From contig NZ_AP024678.1 in assembly GCF_025999095.1 (NCBI RefSeq), forward strand, positions 585,527-649,526: 64,000 bases of DNA. The letters are read 5' to 3'. Every line of letters begins with the position of its first letter. The stretch's first letter is position 1. Source of the stretch: Thermosynechococcus sp. (GTDB lineage Bacteria > Cyanobacteriota > Cyanobacteriia > Thermosynechococcales > Thermosynechococcaceae). This document shows positions 54,231-63,097 of the stretch, piece after piece. The notes below the pieces were generated by a model, which did not search any database, was not told the DNA's origin, and saw nothing but the letters and a program-made list of their open reading frames with translations. A program made the position numbers and the translations under genes.

Positions 54231-54480
54231 CTATTTCTCCGCGGCTTGCCATTGTTCGCGAATGGTTGCTCGCCAGCTTTTACGGCATTTTTCGGGCTGA
54301 TAGTTCCCCTTCAGGAGATACCCAATCCAGACTCCTAGGCAATTTGTAGCTCTCGACACTCCTACCGTGCCAAGGCGTTAATTTCCTCGACGAAATGGCC
54401 AATATCAAGGTGGCCAAAGTCTCCTGCCTTAAGCAGCTGCGCCTATGCGAGTGTCCGGGTGGAAAAATCGGTTTCATGGA
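54231..54480 (-). pseudogene. Decayed DUF29 family gene
   Basis: Read on the minus strand, one frame gives HETDFSTRTLA, stop, AQLLKAGDFGHLDIGHFVEE, INALAR, stop, ECRELQ. A neighbouring frame gives LGVWIGYLLKGNYQPEKC, then RKSWRATIREQWQA and a stop at 54231. In order these match the DUF29 family pattern of ETDFYAWT, QLLR-G-F--LD, EEI--L, SEREL, HLLKW-YQP and SWR-TI-EQ. At least two internal stops and one frameshift make it a pseudogene. DUF29 genes are numerous and mobile in cyanobacteria; their function is unknown. Confidence 0.75.
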
Positions 54481-54564
54481 AGTTTATTTGCATGATTTTT
54501 TATTGTATTAATCCACTTATTTTTGTATTTAATATTTGTGAATTTATCCTAGTTTATTTGCACA

Positions 54565-55368
54565 TCAAACAATGTACGCTGCAAAAAATTCCCCCAAGCT
54601 GGGACTGGCACTCACCAGGGTATGAAAGATACGACTCCCAGCCTCCTGTCCCGGCTGAATGGGAAACAGGCTTTGCCACGGTTCTGGTGGGTCCAACCAT
54701 TGCCAATGACCACCGGCGGCATGGACAATTGGCCAAGCGGGGGCAATATCCCAAATGCGAGGTGTGCGCTCAACGGCCCCGAGGGTATAACCAGCGGCAA
54801 CGGTCAGCAAATTGTAACTGGCGGCTCCCAACATGCGAATTTTGCAGGGGAAGGCACGCTTGAGCACATCGGTGCTGCGGGCACAAAGGCTAAAAAACGT
54901 CTGCACATTTGGCTCACTGACCTTGACGCGAATGGGCTTCCCATTCAAATAGGCACCGTTGGCATGGTCAGGGGCTTGATAGAAGCCATGAAAGGTGTGC
55001 TGCAGGCCGGGAACGTGGACATAGCCAAATACGGGTGTGCCTTGGTACAGCAGGCTGAGGGCAATACACCAAATGGGCAAACCATGACTATAGTTAGTTG
55101 TGCCATCAATGGGATCGATAATCCAACACCACTGCTCGCCACTGTAGGTGTGGTTTCCTTCTTCACTGAGGCAGCCATGGTGGGGAAACTGCTGTTGCAG
55201 CATCGCGGTGATTTTCTGATCGGCCCAAAGGTCGGCGCGGGTAACAAGGCTGCCATCGGCTTTGCGATCGCTGGGGGACTGCCCTGTCCACTCCAGCAAA
55301 CGGGGGGCAACCACCTGTTGAATCTGTTGACAGGTTGCCAGCACCTCAGACCAAAATCCTGAGTTCAT
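54565..55368 (-). CDS. Inositol monophosphatase family phosphatase
   Basis: The 267-residue protein from ATG 55368 has the metal-binding motifs of the family. They are LSEEG with its glutamate (about 75), WIIDPIDGTTNYSHGLP (about 89-105) and the final Asp block IWDIAPAWPIVHAAGG. These enzymes remove phosphate from inositol phosphate, histidinol phosphate, PAP or fructose bisphosphate. The exact substrate is not set by these motifs. It has no close neighbours on its strand and is divergent from proB across about 75 bases. Confidence 0.9.
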   Translation of the reverse strand: MNSGFWSEVLATCQQIQQVVAPRLLEWTGQSPSDRKADGSLVTRADLWADQKITAMLQQQFPHHGCLSEEGNHTYSGEQWCWIIDPIDGTTNYSHGLPIWCIALSLLYQGTPVFGYVHVPGLQHTFHGFYQAPDHANGAYLNGKPIRVKVSEPNVQTFFSLCARSTDVLKRAFPCKIRMLGAASYNLLTVAAGYTLGAVERTPRIWDIAPAWPIVHAAGGHWQWLDPPEPWQSLFPIQPGQEAGSRIFHTLVSASPSLGEFFAAYIV

Positions 55369-55442
55369 TGGCTGTCTCCCACCACGATACAATGAGCACG
55401 TCTGATCCTATACCCACTAGGCAATCTGCGTCCTGACTCCCC

Positions 55443-56552
55443 ATGGCACAAACACTGGTCGTCAAAATTGGCACATCGAGCTTAACGGGGGGCAAAGAAG
55501 GAAACCTGGCCTTGGCCACTATTGCCCAACTGGTGGAGGTTCTGTGTCACTGTCAACGGCGGGGCGATCGCGTGGTGCTCGTCTCCTCTGGGGCGGTGGG
55601 CGTGGGTACTATGCGCTTGGGCCTGACAGAACGTCCCCAACAATTAGCCCAAAAACAAGCAGTGGCAGCAGTGGGTCAAGGGCACCTGATGCGGATGTAC
55701 GATGAGCTCTTTGCGGTGCTGCGTCAACCCATTGCCCAAATCCTGGTGACACGGCAAAACTTTGTCGATCGCCAGAGCTACCTGAATATCTACAACACGT
55801 TCCAAGCGCTGTTTGAACTGGGCGTCATCCCCATTGTCAATGAAAACGATACGGTGGCGGTGGATGAACTCAAGTTTGGTGACAATGATACCCTCTCAGC
55901 CCTTGTGGCGAGCCTTGTCGAAGCCGATTGGTTATTTCTGCTCACAGACGTCGATCGCCTCTATTCAGCGGATCCACGCATTGATAAAACCGCCGTTCCC
56001 ATTGAGCGGGTGGTCTCCTTAGCCGAGTTAACACAAACCATTCAAATTGGGTCTGCTGGCTCCCCTTGGGGCACCGGCGGCATGGCCACCAAAATTCGGG
56101 CGGCGGAAATTGCCACAGAAGCCGGGGTGCGCACCGTCATTACCGATGGGCGATCGCCCACCAACCTCTTGAAAATCCTTGCAGGTGAAGCCTTAGGCAC
56201 CCACTTTGAACCTCGTCCCAAAACCATCAATGCCCGTAAACGCTGGATTGCCCGTGCCCTCATTCCCAAAGGCGAGTTATGGCTAGATGAGGGTGCCGTT
56301 AAGGCAATTACCGTGGGTGGCAAGTCCCTCTTAGCAGCAGGCATTACCCGTGTGGAAGGGGAGTTTCAGGCTCAAGATGCCGTTAAGCTCTGTGACCCCG
56401 CAGGAGCTGAAATTGCCCGTGGCCTTGTCAACTACAACAGTGAAGAAATTCGTCGTGTGCAGGGGCAACAATCCACGGAATTGGCCAACATCCTTGGCTA
56501 TGCCGGTGCCGATACAATTGTCCACCGTGACAACCTAGTGGTGACCCTGTAA
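55443..56552 (+). CDS. proB: Glutamate 5-kinase
   Basis: ProB phosphorylates glutamate in the first step of proline synthesis and is feedback-inhibited by proline. The 369-residue protein has the amino-acid kinase domain (1-260): [32 protein letters not shown] acids, [12 protein letters not shown] and [17 protein letters not shown]-terminal PUA domain (about 280-369) contains [11 protein letters not shown] and [10 protein letters not shown]. Both domains are complete. No proA is nearby. Confidence 0.96.
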   Translation: MAQTLVVKIGTSSLTGGKEGNLALATIAQLVEVLCHCQRRGDRVVLVSSGAVGVGTMRLGLTERPQQLAQKQAVAAVGQGHLMRMYDELFAVLRQPIAQILVTRQNFVDRQSYLNIYNTFQALFELGVIPIVNENDTVAVDELKFGDNDTLSALVASLVEADWLFLLTDVDRLYSADPRIDKTAVPIERVVSLAELTQTIQIGSAGSPWGTGGMATKIRAAEIATEAGVRTVITDGRSPTNLLKILAGEALGTHFEPRPKTINARKRWIARALIPKGELWLDEGAVKAITVGGKSLLAAGITRVEGEFQAQDAVKLCDPAGAEIARGLVNYNSEEIRRVQGQQSTELANILGYAGADTIVHRDNLVVTL

Positions 56553-56710
56553 CCTTGTGCGATTGCGCTGAAAAGGACGATAGGCAGTAGGTGCGGTAAA
56601 ATTACTTACCAACTGTGACCGTTTATGCAGCGATTGGGGGTAGGTTTTCCATCTGGCATAGCCCCACTAAGGCACGCGTATTAAGACAGTACCTGATTGG
56701 TAGAAAAAGT

Positions 56711-57718
56711 ATGGTTCAGTTCCACATCCAACCAGATAGCGAAATTCCTGCTTCAACTCAGCTCTTTAATCAAATTAGTTTTGCGATCGCTGCACGGCAA
56801 TTTCCCCCAGGCTATCGTTTGCCCAGTACGCGGCAGCTCGCCATGCAAACCGGGTTGCACCGCAACACGATCAGCAAAGTTTACGAACGCCTTGAAGCCG
56901 CTGGTTTAGTCGTACCCCAAGTGGGGTCTGGCATTTATGTCCGTGCCCTTGGCCAAGAGGAAACCCGTCCCCGCCAGCGCCGACCCGCTGTTGTGCCTGT
57001 ACACCGCATTGTTCAAGAAAGTGTGGACACCCTCCTCGAAATGGGCTATTCCTTAAGTCAAATTCGCGAGTTATTCCTTGCCGAGCTTGATGCTCGCCAG
57101 AAAGCTGGGGTGAGGGTTTTGGTGACAGTGCCCCGCCACGATCAAGGGGCAGGTGAGCTGATTGTTCAGGAATTGCAACAACTTCTGCCAATTCCTGTGG
57201 AACTGGTTTTTCTTGAGGATTTGGCAGCAGTTCTCGATAGTGACACCTCGGCAACTGTGGTTACGGTGCGCTATTTTGCCAGCATGACGGAGGCTGTCAC
57301 CCGCAATAGGGACGTGCGGGTATTTTTCATCGACATTTACAACTACCAGCGGGAACTGGAAGTGGTACGGCAATTGCCAAAAGGCTCCTGCTTGGGGCTG
57401 GTCAGCCTTAGTTCCGGTACACTTGGTGTCGCAGAGGTAATGATCCACAGCCTGCGGGGGGATGAGCTCCTCTTGGTGAGCGCCCAGGCCAACGATAGCT
57501 ATAAGCTCAATGCCGTTGTCCACCGCGCCCACACGATCATTAGCGATCGCGCCAGTGGCGAACGGGTCAAAGCAGCCATTGCGGCGGCTCGCCACGAGTT
57601 GATTCGTATTCCCCGTCTCATTTGCTGCGAAAGCTACATTGATCCGCAGTCGGTTGAACTGCTGAAACGGGAAATTGGTCTGACGGAGGATCTTCCCCTC
57701 GAAGCCAAAGCCTCTTGA
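56711..57718 (+). CDS. plmA: GntR-family regulator PlmA
   Basis: PlmA is a GntR-type regulator restricted to cyanobacteria; published work links it to the PII-PipX nitrogen/energy signalling complex. From ATG 56711 it has 335 residues. The winged helix covers about 15-80, with YRLPSTRQLAMQTGLHRNTISKVYERLEAAG and VVPQVGSGIYV. A helical linker and a large C-terminal sensor domain follow, with paired cysteines in RLICCESY. Length and cyanobacteria-type sensor support PlmA over a transporter-type GntR. The in-frame TTG/GTG region upstream of 56711 was rejected for lack of similarity. Confidence 0.82.
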   Translation: MVQFHIQPDSEIPASTQLFNQISFAIAARQFPPGYRLPSTRQLAMQTGLHRNTISKVYERLEAAGLVVPQVGSGIYVRALGQEETRPRQRRPAVVPVHRIVQESVDTLLEMGYSLSQIRELFLAELDARQKAGVRVLVTVPRHDQGAGELIVQELQQLLPIPVELVFLEDLAAVLDSDTSATVVTVRYFASMTEAVTRNRDVRVFFIDIYNYQRELEVVRQLPKGSCLGLVSLSSGTLGVAEVMIHSLRGDELLLVSAQANDSYKLNAVVHRAHTIISDRASGERVKAAIAAARHELIRIPRLICCESYIDPQSVELLKREIGLTEDLPLEAKAS

Positions 57719-57719
57719 C

Positions 57720-57914
57720 TCAGGGATTGAGAGCATTCAGCCCATAGGAGAAGTGCACGGGGACTAGCTGATTTTGTGCTTGATTTTGCATTGCATCCAG
57801 TTGTAGGTTTGTAAGATAACCTAAGCCAGCAGCTAGACCACAGTACAAGAGGCAGACAGCACTGAGTTTTGGCCAATGCAAGCTCATAAAACGCCACATG
57901 AGTTGACTCCTCAT
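57720..57914 (-). CDS. Possible small membrane protein
   Basis: The frame encodes 64 residues from ATG 57914, with one hydrophobic segment (LSAVCLLYCGLAAGLGYL) and a Gln/Asn-rich tail ending in LNALNP. It begins one base after the plmA stop on the opposite strand. The hydrophobic segment followed by a polar tail looks real, but no family is recognised and no ribosome-binding site is clear. Confidence 0.35.
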   Translation of the reverse strand: MRSQLMWRFMSLHWPKLSAVCLLYCGLAAGLGYLTNLQLDAMQNQAQNQLVPVHFSYGLNALNP

Positions 57915-58291
57915 TTGCAGAACTACACCACTCAATCAAGACCCCTGCCGCCAACTCACACCACAGCTCTTTTCCCAGGGATGGAACACCGTCGACGCTG
58001 TGAAAGTCTCTAGTGGAGTGAAGCACCTCCCCTTTGGCTACCCCACGTTTTAGAATGCTGTACCTAGGAAATCCCTTGAGAACTTCCTAAGCTTGGGAAA
58101 TTGGCTTGGGAGGAGGGGTCACACCTAAAAAAATTATTTTCAATTTTATTGATTGCCCTAGGAAGCCTACAGAGAGTGTTACAGTTGTTAAAGTTATTAA
58201 ATACGCGCCAAAGTCTCGAATTTCTAAGGACTTGAGAAAGAGCAAGGAAGTCTTCTAAAATCATCTAAAAAATGTTAATTGTTTTTTTATT
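57915..58291. other. Intergenic region without a supported gene
   Basis: This stretch of about 375 bases is AT-rich in its second half. It contains short direct repeats, GTTGTTAAA then GTTATTAAA around 58185-58200. A frame on the plus strand could encode a short Lys/Arg-rich peptide ending near 58258, but it has no start or family support. Promoters for the methyltransferase gene are expected here. Confidence 0.3.
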
Positions 58292-59062
58292 TTGGCGAAG
58301 CCAGCAAGCGTGGATACCCTTCCTTCAGTGCGGATTGTCCTTGTTGAACCCCAAGGGGAGATCAATATCGGCAGCATTGCCCGCGTCATGAAAAATATGG
58401 GGTTGCAGCAGTTGTGGATGGTCAGTCCCCGCTGTGATCCGAAGGGAGAGCTAGCCCAGCGCTGGGCAGTTCATGCAGAGGATGTGCTCCAGCAAGCAAA
58501 AGTGACCGATTCCCTGGCGGCGGCGCTGGCGGATTGTCAGCGGGTTTTTGCCACCGTGGGGCGAGATGTGGCGGATTTGGCCTTGCCCTGTTGGACACCG
58601 CGTCAGGCAGCACCGCAACTCTTGGCTGTAGCGCAGTCGGCACTGCTGTTTGGGCGCGAGGATCGGGGGCTCACGAATGCAGAATTGGAGTGTGCCCATG
58701 GTTTGGTGAAAATTCCGACAGCCAATGCCTATCCATCTTTGAATCTGGCGCAAGCTGTTGCCGTATGCTGCTATGAGTTATGGCTGACGGCCTGCGACAG
58801 TGTGGGAACTTTTCCCCAAGGGGATGCCGTCCCCTTTGAGCGGTTGCAGGGGTTTTATGACCATTTAGAGCAGGTGCTGCTCCAGATTGGTTTTTTGTAT
58901 CCCCATACCGCTGCCAGTCGTATGACCAAGGTGCGATCGCTCCTCGGGCGCGCCTACCCCACGGAGGCCGAAGTGGCCCTATTGCGGGGCATGGTTCGTC
59001 AGGTGGAGTGGGCGATTCAACACGCAGCCGCGATTTCTTCAGAGACCTTTCTTCTAAAGTAA
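58292..59062 (+). CDS. RNA 2'-O-methyltransferase, TrmJ/TrmH (SPOUT) family
   Basis: The 256-residue protein has the SPOUT methyltransferase blocks. They are RIVLVEPQGEINIGSIARVMKN-type sequence near the start, LLFGREDRGLTNAEL near 118-132 and IPTANAYPSLNLAQAVAV near 140-157. This matches TrmJ, which methylates position 32 of tRNAs. The start is TTG 58292 or GTG 58310; no ATG precedes the conserved N-terminus. The beta-lactamase-like gene begins 5 bases after its stop. Confidence 0.87.
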   Translation: MAKPASVDTLPSVRIVLVEPQGEINIGSIARVMKNMGLQQLWMVSPRCDPKGELAQRWAVHAEDVLQQAKVTDSLAAALADCQRVFATVGRDVADLALPCWTPRQAAPQLLAVAQSALLFGREDRGLTNAELECAHGLVKIPTANAYPSLNLAQAVAVCCYELWLTACDSVGTFPQGDAVPFERLQGFYDHLEQVLLQIGFLYPHTAASRMTKVRSLLGRAYPTEAEVALLRGMVRQVEWAIQHAAAISSETFLLK

Positions 59063-59067
59063 ATGGC

Positions 59068-60114
59068 ATGGTTGCTCAGTCTCGTTCAATGGTTCAGTCC
59101 TCCCGTTTTTCCTCACTCCCTCGGCCAGTCACACCTCCGCCGCTGCCCCGTCCCAATTTGTTCTTAATTACTTTTCGCTGTGGCGTGAGTGGGGTGGCCC
59201 TTGCGACGATGGTGGGCACACTCCTCTCTGTAGTGCACCCTCAGGATTTGTCCCTAAAGACCACAGCGGTGCCGGCGATCGCTCCTGAGGCACCCACTCC
59301 AACCTTGCCCCCCGAACGTCCACTGACCCGCCTGCAACAGCAAATTCAACAACTGCTTAGCCGTCAACCCAATCTGACGGCGGGGCTGTACTTTTTTAAT
59401 CTCGATTCCGGCGCTTCCCTAAATCTCGGCGGCGATGAGATCTTTCCTGCCGCCTCTACGATTAAGTTTCCCATTCTTGTTGCCTTTTTCAAGGCAGTGG
59501 ATGAGGGGCGAGTCACGCTCCACGAACGCCTCACAATGCGCCCCGATCTCATAGCCCCTGAGGCCGGCACATTGCAATACCAAAAGCCCAACTCCCAGTA
59601 CTCCGCCCTTGAGGTGGCAGAATTAATGATCACAATTAGCGACAACACGGCAACGAATATGATCATTGATCGCCTTGGGGGCGCCGCCGAGCTGAACCAA
59701 CAGTTTCAGGAATGGGGCTTAGAAAATACGGTGATCAACAATCTGCTGCCGGATATGAAGGGCACCAACACCACTAGTCCTCGGGATTTGGCAACGCTGA
59801 TGCTCAAAATTGGTCAGGGGGAAATTCTCTCGCCCCGTAGTCGTGATCGCCTGCTGGACATTATGCGGCGCACGGTCACTAATACGCTCTTGCCCGCTGG
59901 TCTTGGCAAAGGGGCCACCATTGCCCACAAAACGGGAGATATTGGTATTGTGGTCGGGGATGCGGGCATGGTAGATATGCCCAATGGCCAACGCTATGTA
60001 GCGGCAATGATGGTGAAACGACCCTACAATGATCCCCGAGGGAGTGAACTCATTCGCCAAGTCTCGCGGATGGTTTACCAAGCCTTTGAGAAACTTTCTC
60101 CGCCTCGGCCTTAG
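59068..60114 (+). CDS. Class A beta-lactamase-like serine hydrolase
   Basis: The 348-residue protein from ATG 59068 has an N-terminal membrane anchor or signal (about 35-55) and a Pro/Thr-rich linker. The penicillin-recognising domain follows, with the SxxK motif PAASTIKF, SDN as ISDNTATNMI and KTG as AHKTGDIGIV. In the omega loop, where class A enzymes have ExxLN, the sequence reads NLLPDMKGTN, with Asp in place of the glutamate. It may therefore bind penicillin or a peptidoglycan peptide but deacylate slowly. LivG follows directly (TAGATG). Confidence 0.85.
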   Translation: MVAQSRSMVQSSRFSSLPRPVTPPPLPRPNLFLITFRCGVSGVALATMVGTLLSVVHPQDLSLKTTAVPAIAPEAPTPTLPPERPLTRLQQQIQQLLSRQPNLTAGLYFFNLDSGASLNLGGDEIFPAASTIKFPILVAFFKAVDEGRVTLHERLTMRPDLIAPEAGTLQYQKPNSQYSALEVAELMITISDNTATNMIIDRLGGAAELNQQFQEWGLENTVINNLLPDMKGTNTTSPRDLATLMLKIGQGEILSPRSRDRLLDIMRRTVTNTLLPAGLGKGATIAHKTGDIGIVVGDAGMVDMPNGQRYVAAMMVKRPYNDPRGSELIRQVSRMVYQAFEKLSPPRP

Positions 60115-60885
60115 ATGGTGCAGCCACTCCTGACCCTAGAGAATGTGTGCCGCTACTTTGGCGGTCTTAAGGCCGTTGAGCAGGTGTCCTTGAGCGTTGA
60201 AACGGGGGAGATCTTTGGTATTATTGGCCCCAATGGTGCCGGTAAAACCACCCTTTTTAACCTACTGACGGGGTTAATTCCTCTGACTTCAGGGCAAATT
60301 CTGTTTCAGCAGCAGCCTTTGCAGCGGCTTAAGCCTCACCAGATTGCTGCTTTGGGGATTGCCCGCACGTTTCAAAATATTCGCCTCTTTCCCGAGATGA
60401 GTGTTTGGGAGAATGTTCGCCTAGGACAGCATCTCCATGCCCCTGCCAGTTTTTGGGCCAACCTTTGGGGGGCACCCTCTGTACGTTATGCTCAGGAGCG
60501 CTTGGAGAATCGCGCCAAGGAACTCCTCTACTGGGTGGGCCTCTACGAGCGGCGCCACGAGCGAGCAGGCAACTTACCCTATGGTGAACAACGCCGCCTT
60601 GAACTGGCGCGTGCCTTGGCACTGCAACCACGCCTGCTCTTGTTGGATGAACCGGCGGCGGGCATGAATCCCAAGGAAAAGCAAGAGCTCTGTGAGTTGA
60701 TTCGCCGCCTCAAGGAGACCTTTGAACTGACGGTAATTCTCATTGAGCACCATGTGCCCTTGGTGATGAGTTTGTGCGATCGCTTGGCCGTATTAGACTT
60801 TGGTCAACTCATTGCCCTAGGAGATCCCCTGACGGTGAAAAATGATCCCAAGGTGATTGAGGCCTATCTTGGCGGTGATGTTTAA
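60115..60885 (+). CDS. ABC transporter ATPase, LivG type (NatA-like)
   Basis: The 256-residue ATPase has Walker [17 protein letters not shown] (about 42-57), Q-loop [20 protein letters not shown], signature [14 protein letters not shown] and Walker [13 protein letters not shown]. The FQNIRLF block and length are typical of LivG proteins of branched-chain or neutral amino-acid importers, such as NatA in cyanobacteria. No permease, binding-protein or livF gene is in the window, so its partners are elsewhere. Its end overlaps the next gene by 8 bases. Confidence 0.9.
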   Translation: MVQPLLTLENVCRYFGGLKAVEQVSLSVETGEIFGIIGPNGAGKTTLFNLLTGLIPLTSGQILFQQQPLQRLKPHQIAALGIARTFQNIRLFPEMSVWENVRLGQHLHAPASFWANLWGAPSVRYAQERLENRAKELLYWVGLYERRHERAGNLPYGEQRRLELARALALQPRLLLLDEPAAGMNPKEKQELCELIRRLKETFELTVILIEHHVPLVMSLCDRLAVLDFGQLIALGDPLTVKNDPKVIEAYLGGDV

Positions 60886-61732
60886 GTCAACAGAGTCCTA
60901 TTTCCAAGGCCGAACGGCCCTTCTGGCTACGAAGCACGGCAAAGAACAGGTGATTGCTCCTGCCCTTGCCCGCCTAGGGGTGACGGTTGTGGTTGCCAGT
61001 GACTTTGATAGCGATCGCTTTGGTACCTTTAGCCGTGAAATTCCCCGCTGTGGCACCCAAGAGGAGGCAGCCCTTGCCAAGGCAGAAGCGGTGCTAGCGC
61101 AAACGGATGCCGACTTAGTCATTGCCAGTGAGGGGAGCTTTGGTCCCCATCCTCACTTTCCGATGCTCCCGAGCGATCGCGAACTCATTCTCCTTGTAGA
61201 TCGCCGCCATGATCTTGTATTGCGGGGGGAGGTGCTCTCCCTAGACACGAACTTTAGCCATGCCACCGTCAGTAATCTTGAAGAGGCTTTGGCCTTTGGA
61301 GCCCGGGTGGGCTTTCCATCCCATGGCTTAATTGCAATGGCACAGGCTGATCCGCTACCCAATACGCCAATTTTCAAAGGGATTCAAAGCGAGGAACAGT
61401 TGCAAAGGGCGATCGCCACCCTGCAAACCAATAGCGCCACCTTTCACCTTGAAACCGATATGCGTGCCCACATGAATCCCACGCGCATGCAGGTGATTGC
61501 TCAAGCTGCTGCTGACCTTGTTCAAGGGATGGCTCAGGGCTGTCCCCAGTGTGGTTGGCCGGGGTTTGTGGCTCGTGAGCACCTGCCGGGGCTACCCTGT
61601 GAACTGTGTGGGGCACCCACAAGTGCCATCAAAGCTAGCCGTTACCGCTGTCAACGCTGCTTGTACGAACTGACGCTGCCGGTCCCTGAAACCACTGCCA
61701 GTGCCAGTCAGTGCTATTTCTGCAACCCCTAG
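60878..61732 (+). CDS. DUF6671-like protein with C-terminal zinc ribbon
   Basis: From ATG 60878 the protein has 284 residues. The N-terminal half contains GRTALLATKHGKEQVIAPAL, then ASEGSFGPHPHFPMLPSDRE and ETDMRAHMNPTRMQVI. The C-terminal 60 residues carry four CxxC-like pairs: CPQC, CELC, CQRC and CYFC, so two zinc sites are likely. This layout matches what I recall as DUF6671; function unknown. The overlap with the ABC ATPase (ATG inside its last codons) suggests coupled expression. Confidence 0.8.
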   Translation: MFKSTESYFQGRTALLATKHGKEQVIAPALARLGVTVVVASDFDSDRFGTFSREIPRCGTQEEAALAKAEAVLAQTDADLVIASEGSFGPHPHFPMLPSDRELILLVDRRHDLVLRGEVLSLDTNFSHATVSNLEEALAFGARVGFPSHGLIAMAQADPLPNTPIFKGIQSEEQLQRAIATLQTNSATFHLETDMRAHMNPTRMQVIAQAAADLVQGMAQGCPQCGWPGFVAREHLPGLPCELCGAPTSAIKASRYRCQRCLYELTLPVPETTASASQCYFCNP

Positions 61733-61747
61733 GCAAAGACAAAGACT

Positions 61748-61756
61748 TGGTATAAT
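61748..61756 (+). promoter_or_regulatory. Extended -10 promoter element for the 61838 gene
   Basis: TGGTATAAT at 61748-61756 is a perfect TATAAT with the TGn extension, 82 bases before the next start codon. No good -35 element is seen, which is normal for extended -10 promoters. It would transcribe the small secreted-protein gene and gpsA. Confidence 0.5.
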
Positions 61757-61837
61757 CCCTGTACAGTCCCTTCTACTTCGGCACCGATTGAGTCATCCTG
61801 GCGTCTGCATTCCTAGCGCATTTTTGAGGAGTAATCC

Positions 61838-62158
61838 ATGACACCTCGCTATCTGCCCAGTCTTGCCCTTGCGGCAGTCATTCTCAATCTTGGGAGTATG
61901 GCCTTTGCCCAGACTGCAAACCCGAATAATCCCATGGAGGGCTGGCCCCAAAACGGCAATGCTAACGACCTAGGCACCCTTCTCAGTCCCCAAAATGGCA
62001 ACTTTTCCGTACCCGGACTGATGAATCGGCTGCGTTTGATGGATGGTCGTGACCCCAACGAAGTGGTGGCAGATCAAATGGAAAATCTCAATGCTCAAGC
62101 GGAGGCCTTTCGCAAACGGCAGCAGCAACAATTCCAAAATCTAACGCTGACGCCCTAG
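61838..62158 (+). CDS. Small secreted protein of unknown function
   Basis: The 106-residue protein starts with a clear signal peptide (YLPSLALAAVILNLGSMAFA, cut after FAQ). An Asn/Gly/Pro-rich mature part follows, with a short helical region RLMDGRDPNEVV and a Gln-rich end. GAGGAG stands 8 bases before the ATG. I do not recognise a family. It precedes gpsA by 12 bases. Confidence 0.7.
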   Translation: MTPRYLPSLALAAVILNLGSMAFAQTANPNNPMEGWPQNGNANDLGTLLSPQNGNFSVPGLMNRLRLMDGRDPNEVVADQMENLNAQAEAFRKRQQQQFQNLTLTP

Positions 62159-62170
62159 GATAGGGATGCT

Positions 62171-63097
62171 ATGTCCCCAAGGGTATTGATTTTGGGCTTA
62201 GGTCATTGGGGACAGACACTGGCATACCTATTTGAGCAAAAGGGCTGCACCGTTTCCTGCTGGGGGCGATCGCAGGGGGCACTCTCGGCTGCCCTTTTCC
62301 AGGACATTCATTTGCTGGTTTCGGCTCTCCCTATCAAAGCGGTACGGGAAGTGGCGGCCCAAGTTGGCCGCCTTCACCCCCCCTTAGGAATCATTCTTGT
62401 GAGTGCCACAAAGGGCCTAGAATCGCAAACCTTTGCCACAGCGGCGGATATTTGGCAAACGTACTGCCCGCATCACAATCTTGTGGTGCTTTCGGGTCCC
62501 AATCTGGCCAAGGAAATCCAGCAGGGATTGCCAGCAGCAGCCGTGGTGGGGGGCAATCTAGCAGTGACCAAGCAGGTTCAGGATTGCTTGGGCAGTCCCA
62601 CGTTTCGCCTCTACAGCAATGAGGACCGGCGGGGCGTTGAAATGGGGGGCATCTTCAAAAATGTGATTGCGATCGCCTGTGGCGTCAATGATGGCCTTGG
62701 TCTTGGCGTCAATGCCCGCTCTGCCCTAATTACCCGAGGACTGGTGGAAATGGTGCGGGTGGGTACCCACTGGGGTGGACAAGTGGAAACCTTCTATGGC
62801 CTTTCAGGATTAGGGGATCTGCTTGCCACCTGTACGAGCGCCCTCAGTCGCAATTATCAAGTGGGGTGGCATCTTGCCCAGGGTAAGTCCCTCTGCCAAG
62901 CCCTAGCCTTGACCCAGGGCACCGCTGAAGGGGTGAACACTGCTCGGGTGCTCTGCACCTATGCTCAGCAGCATCAGTTAGATATTCCGATCACTGCAAT
63001 GGTGAATGCTGTTCTGGGGGGCTCTCTGACGCCTCAGGCTGCCCTCAATTGTCTTTTGGAGCGTCCCTTCAAGCCTGAGGTTATTCCTGGACAGTAG
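62171..63097 (+). CDS. gpsA: Glycerol-3-phosphate dehydrogenase [NAD(P)+]
   Basis: GpsA reduces dihydroxyacetone phosphate to sn-glycerol 3-phosphate for membrane lipids. The 308-residue protein has the nucleotide-binding turn GLGHWGQTLA (9-18), SATKGLE, VVLSGPNLAKEIQQGLPAA and the catalytic region GGIFKNVIAIACGVNDGLGLG with its lysine near 162. FYGLSGLGDLLATCTSALSRN-type sequence follows. All blocks are intact. The end overlaps the convergent anti-sigma gene by 17 bases. Confidence 0.95.
   Translation: MSPRVLILGLGHWGQTLAYLFEQKGCTVSCWGRSQGALSAALFQDIHLLVSALPIKAVREVAAQVGRLHPPLGIILVSATKGLESQTFATAADIWQTYCPHHNLVVLSGPNLAKEIQQGLPAAAVVGGNLAVTKQVQDCLGSPTFRLYSNEDRRGVEMGGIFKNVIAIACGVNDGLGLGVNARSALITRGLVEMVRVGTHWGGQVETFYGLSGLGDLLATCTSALSRNYQVGWHLAQGKSLCQALALTQGTAEGVNTARVLCTYAQQHQLDIPITAMVNAVLGGSLTPQAALNCLLERPFKPEVIPGQ

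Noticed and set aside
57634..58026. 130-codon minus-strand frame
   Set aside because: The C-terminal part is antisense to plmA and the composition is Ser/Cys/Trp-rich without structure.
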